From Desulfosporosinus sp. (lineage in GTDB: Bacteria; Bacillota; Desulfitobacteriia; Desulfitobacteriales; Desulfitobacteriaceae), in assembly GCA_016278585.1 (NCBI GenBank), contig JADQBO010000066.1, positions 1 to 7,488 of the forward strand: a stretch of DNA of 7,488 bases, written 5' to 3'. Both the position numbers and the translations under genes were made by a program. The notes under the pieces are model-generated. The model saw only the letters and a program-made list of their open reading frames with translations. It was not told where the DNA came from and made no database searches. This document shows positions 6,652 to 7,488 of this stretch, in pieces. Each line of letters opens with the position of its first letter. Within the stretch, counting starts at the first letter, position 1.

Positions 6652-7488
6652 CTAGAATGCGGTATGTTCCGTCCGGGTGATAATTTCTTCCTGTAAAGCC
6701 TCACTTAAATCACAGAAATAATCACTATACCCAGCCACTCGGACGATCAAATCCCGATATTTTTCTGGCTCAGCCTGAGCAGCCCTCAAGGTCTTGGCAT
6801 TTACCACATTGAACTGAATATGGTGGCCTCCCAATCTAAAGTAGGAACGGACCAACTGAGTTAATTTATTAAGTCCCTCTTCTCCCTCAAGGACTTGAGG
6901 AGTGAACTTTAGATTTAATAAAGTGCCCCCAGTCCGTGCGTGATCCAGTTTAGATGCGGATTTAATAACTGCCGTTGGACCTTGAAGGTCCATTCCTTGG
7001 ACTGGAGAAATCCCTTCGGAAAGCGGTTCCCAAGCCTTGCGTCCCTCTGCTGTAGCACCTATGACAGAGCCGAAATAAACATGGCAAGTCGTTGGCAGCA
7101 TATTGATCCGATAAACACCGCCCTTGGTATTGATCCTACCATTCACTTCACTATAGTAGGCATTAAAAATATCGACCATTACCTCGTCTGCATAGTCCTG
7201 ATCATTCCCAAAGTGAGGTGTCTTATTAATCAGCAGCTGACGTACTCCTTCGTGCCCTATAAAATTATCATCTAAAGCTCTGAGCAACTGCTCTAAGGTA
7301 AGATGTTTCTGTTCAAAGACATGATACTTTATGCCTGATAACATGTCGGTTAAACTCCCTAAGCCAACCCCTTGTACATAATTCGTGTTATATCGAGCGC
7401 CACCGTCATTATAATCTTGGCCCTTAGCAATACAATCGTCAATAAGCAGAGAAAGAAACGGTGATGGCATATAGGTCGCATAAAGTCG
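6652..7488 (-). CDS. hypD: Glycyl radical enzyme, likely trans-4-hydroxy-L-proline dehydratase (5' partial)
   Basis: This is the C-terminal 278 residues of a glycyl radical enzyme. The frame stays open to the right edge (RLYATYMPSP), so the ATG at 7470 is an internal Met and about 500 N-terminal residues, including the active-site Cys, lie outside. The glycyl radical loop RVAGYSDYF is intact, with its Gly 26 residues from the end. Other family marks are GGARYNTNYVQGVGLGS, NTKGGVYRINMLPTTCHVYFG, TGGTLLNLKFTP and GGHHIQFNVV. These resemble, from memory, the HypD enzyme of Clostridioides difficile more than pyruvate formate-lyase. HypD converts trans-4-hydroxyproline to pyrroline-5-carboxylate, which is reduced to proline. 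The LPTT threonine falls where HypD has a substrate-contacting Thr by counting back from the glycyl residue. Glycerol/diol or hydroxyphenylacetate-type relatives are the alternatives. It needs a radical-SAM activase, which is not in the window; the gene downstream is unrelated. Confidence 0.85.
   Translation of the reverse strand, partial: RLYATYMPSPFLSLLIDDCIAKGQDYNDGGARYNTNYVQGVGLGSLTDMLSGIKYHVFEQKHLTLEQLLRALDDNFIGHEGVRQLLINKTPHFGNDQDYADEVMVDIFNAYYSEVNGRINTKGGVYRINMLPTTCHVYFGSVIGATAEGRKAWEPLSEGISPVQGMDLQGPTAVIKSASKLDHARTGGTLLNLKFTPQVLEGEEGLNKLTQLVRSYFRLGGHHIQFNVVNAKTLRAAQAEPEKYRDLIVRVAGYSDYFCDLSEALQEEIITRTEHTAF

Noticed and set aside
6940..7275. 111-codon plus-strand frame inside the glycyl radical enzyme gene
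   Set aside because: It lies antisense to strongly conserved family motifs and is a shadow frame.
7468..7470. ATG as the start of the glycyl radical enzyme
   Set aside because: The frame stays open to the window edge and the product would lack most of the family's roughly 790 residues, including the active-site Cys.

Overview
The window looks like a chromosomal segment of a low-to-moderate GC, anaerobic Firmicute (Clostridia). The evidence is the strong purine-rich ribosome binding sites, frequent GTG/TTG starts, AT-rich intergenic DNA, a Ktr-type potassium channel and an oxygen-sensitive glycyl radical enzyme. The style recalls the Desulfosporosinus/Desulfitobacterium group, but that placement is a guess. 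No rRNA, tRNA, CRISPR array, phage gene or transposase was seen.

Left part (1-4485, + strand): a potassium-sensing and uptake cluster in one direction. It opens with the C-terminal two thirds of the sensor kinase KdpD; the frame is already open at the window edge, so the gene starts outside. KdpE follows 2 nt later. Then comes a 444-aa KtrB/TrkH-type K+ channel subunit with a TTG start, and its cytoplasmic RCK regulatory subunit KtrA, whose ribosome binding site overlaps the KtrB stop codon. The kinase/regulator pair normally controls kdpFABC, but here it lies directly upstream of a Ktr system. The two subunits form a K+ transporter whose gating is set by nucleotide binding to KtrA.

Middle (4486-4813): a non-coding gap between convergent transcription units. 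It holds one GC-rich hairpin that probably ends the leftward operon, and otherwise AT-rich DNA.

Right part (4814-7488, - strand): first a two-gene unit, a DUF2157 multi-span membrane protein followed with a 4-nt overlap by a small GDYXXLXY-family membrane-anchored protein. These families commonly occur together; their function is unknown. Upstream of it is a 261-bp gap with a weak promoter candidate, overlapping hairpins, a poly-G ribosome binding site and a short tandem repeat. Last comes the C-terminal third of a glycyl radical enzyme that most resembles trans-4-hydroxy-L-proline dehydratase; its N-terminal part lies beyond the right edge.

Nothing here is clearly a new system. The items most worth a second look are the KdpDE-KtrBA coupling, the Asn in the KdpD ATP-binding G1 box, the glycyl radical enzyme with no partner gene on its downstream side, and the odd features of the gap before DUF2157.
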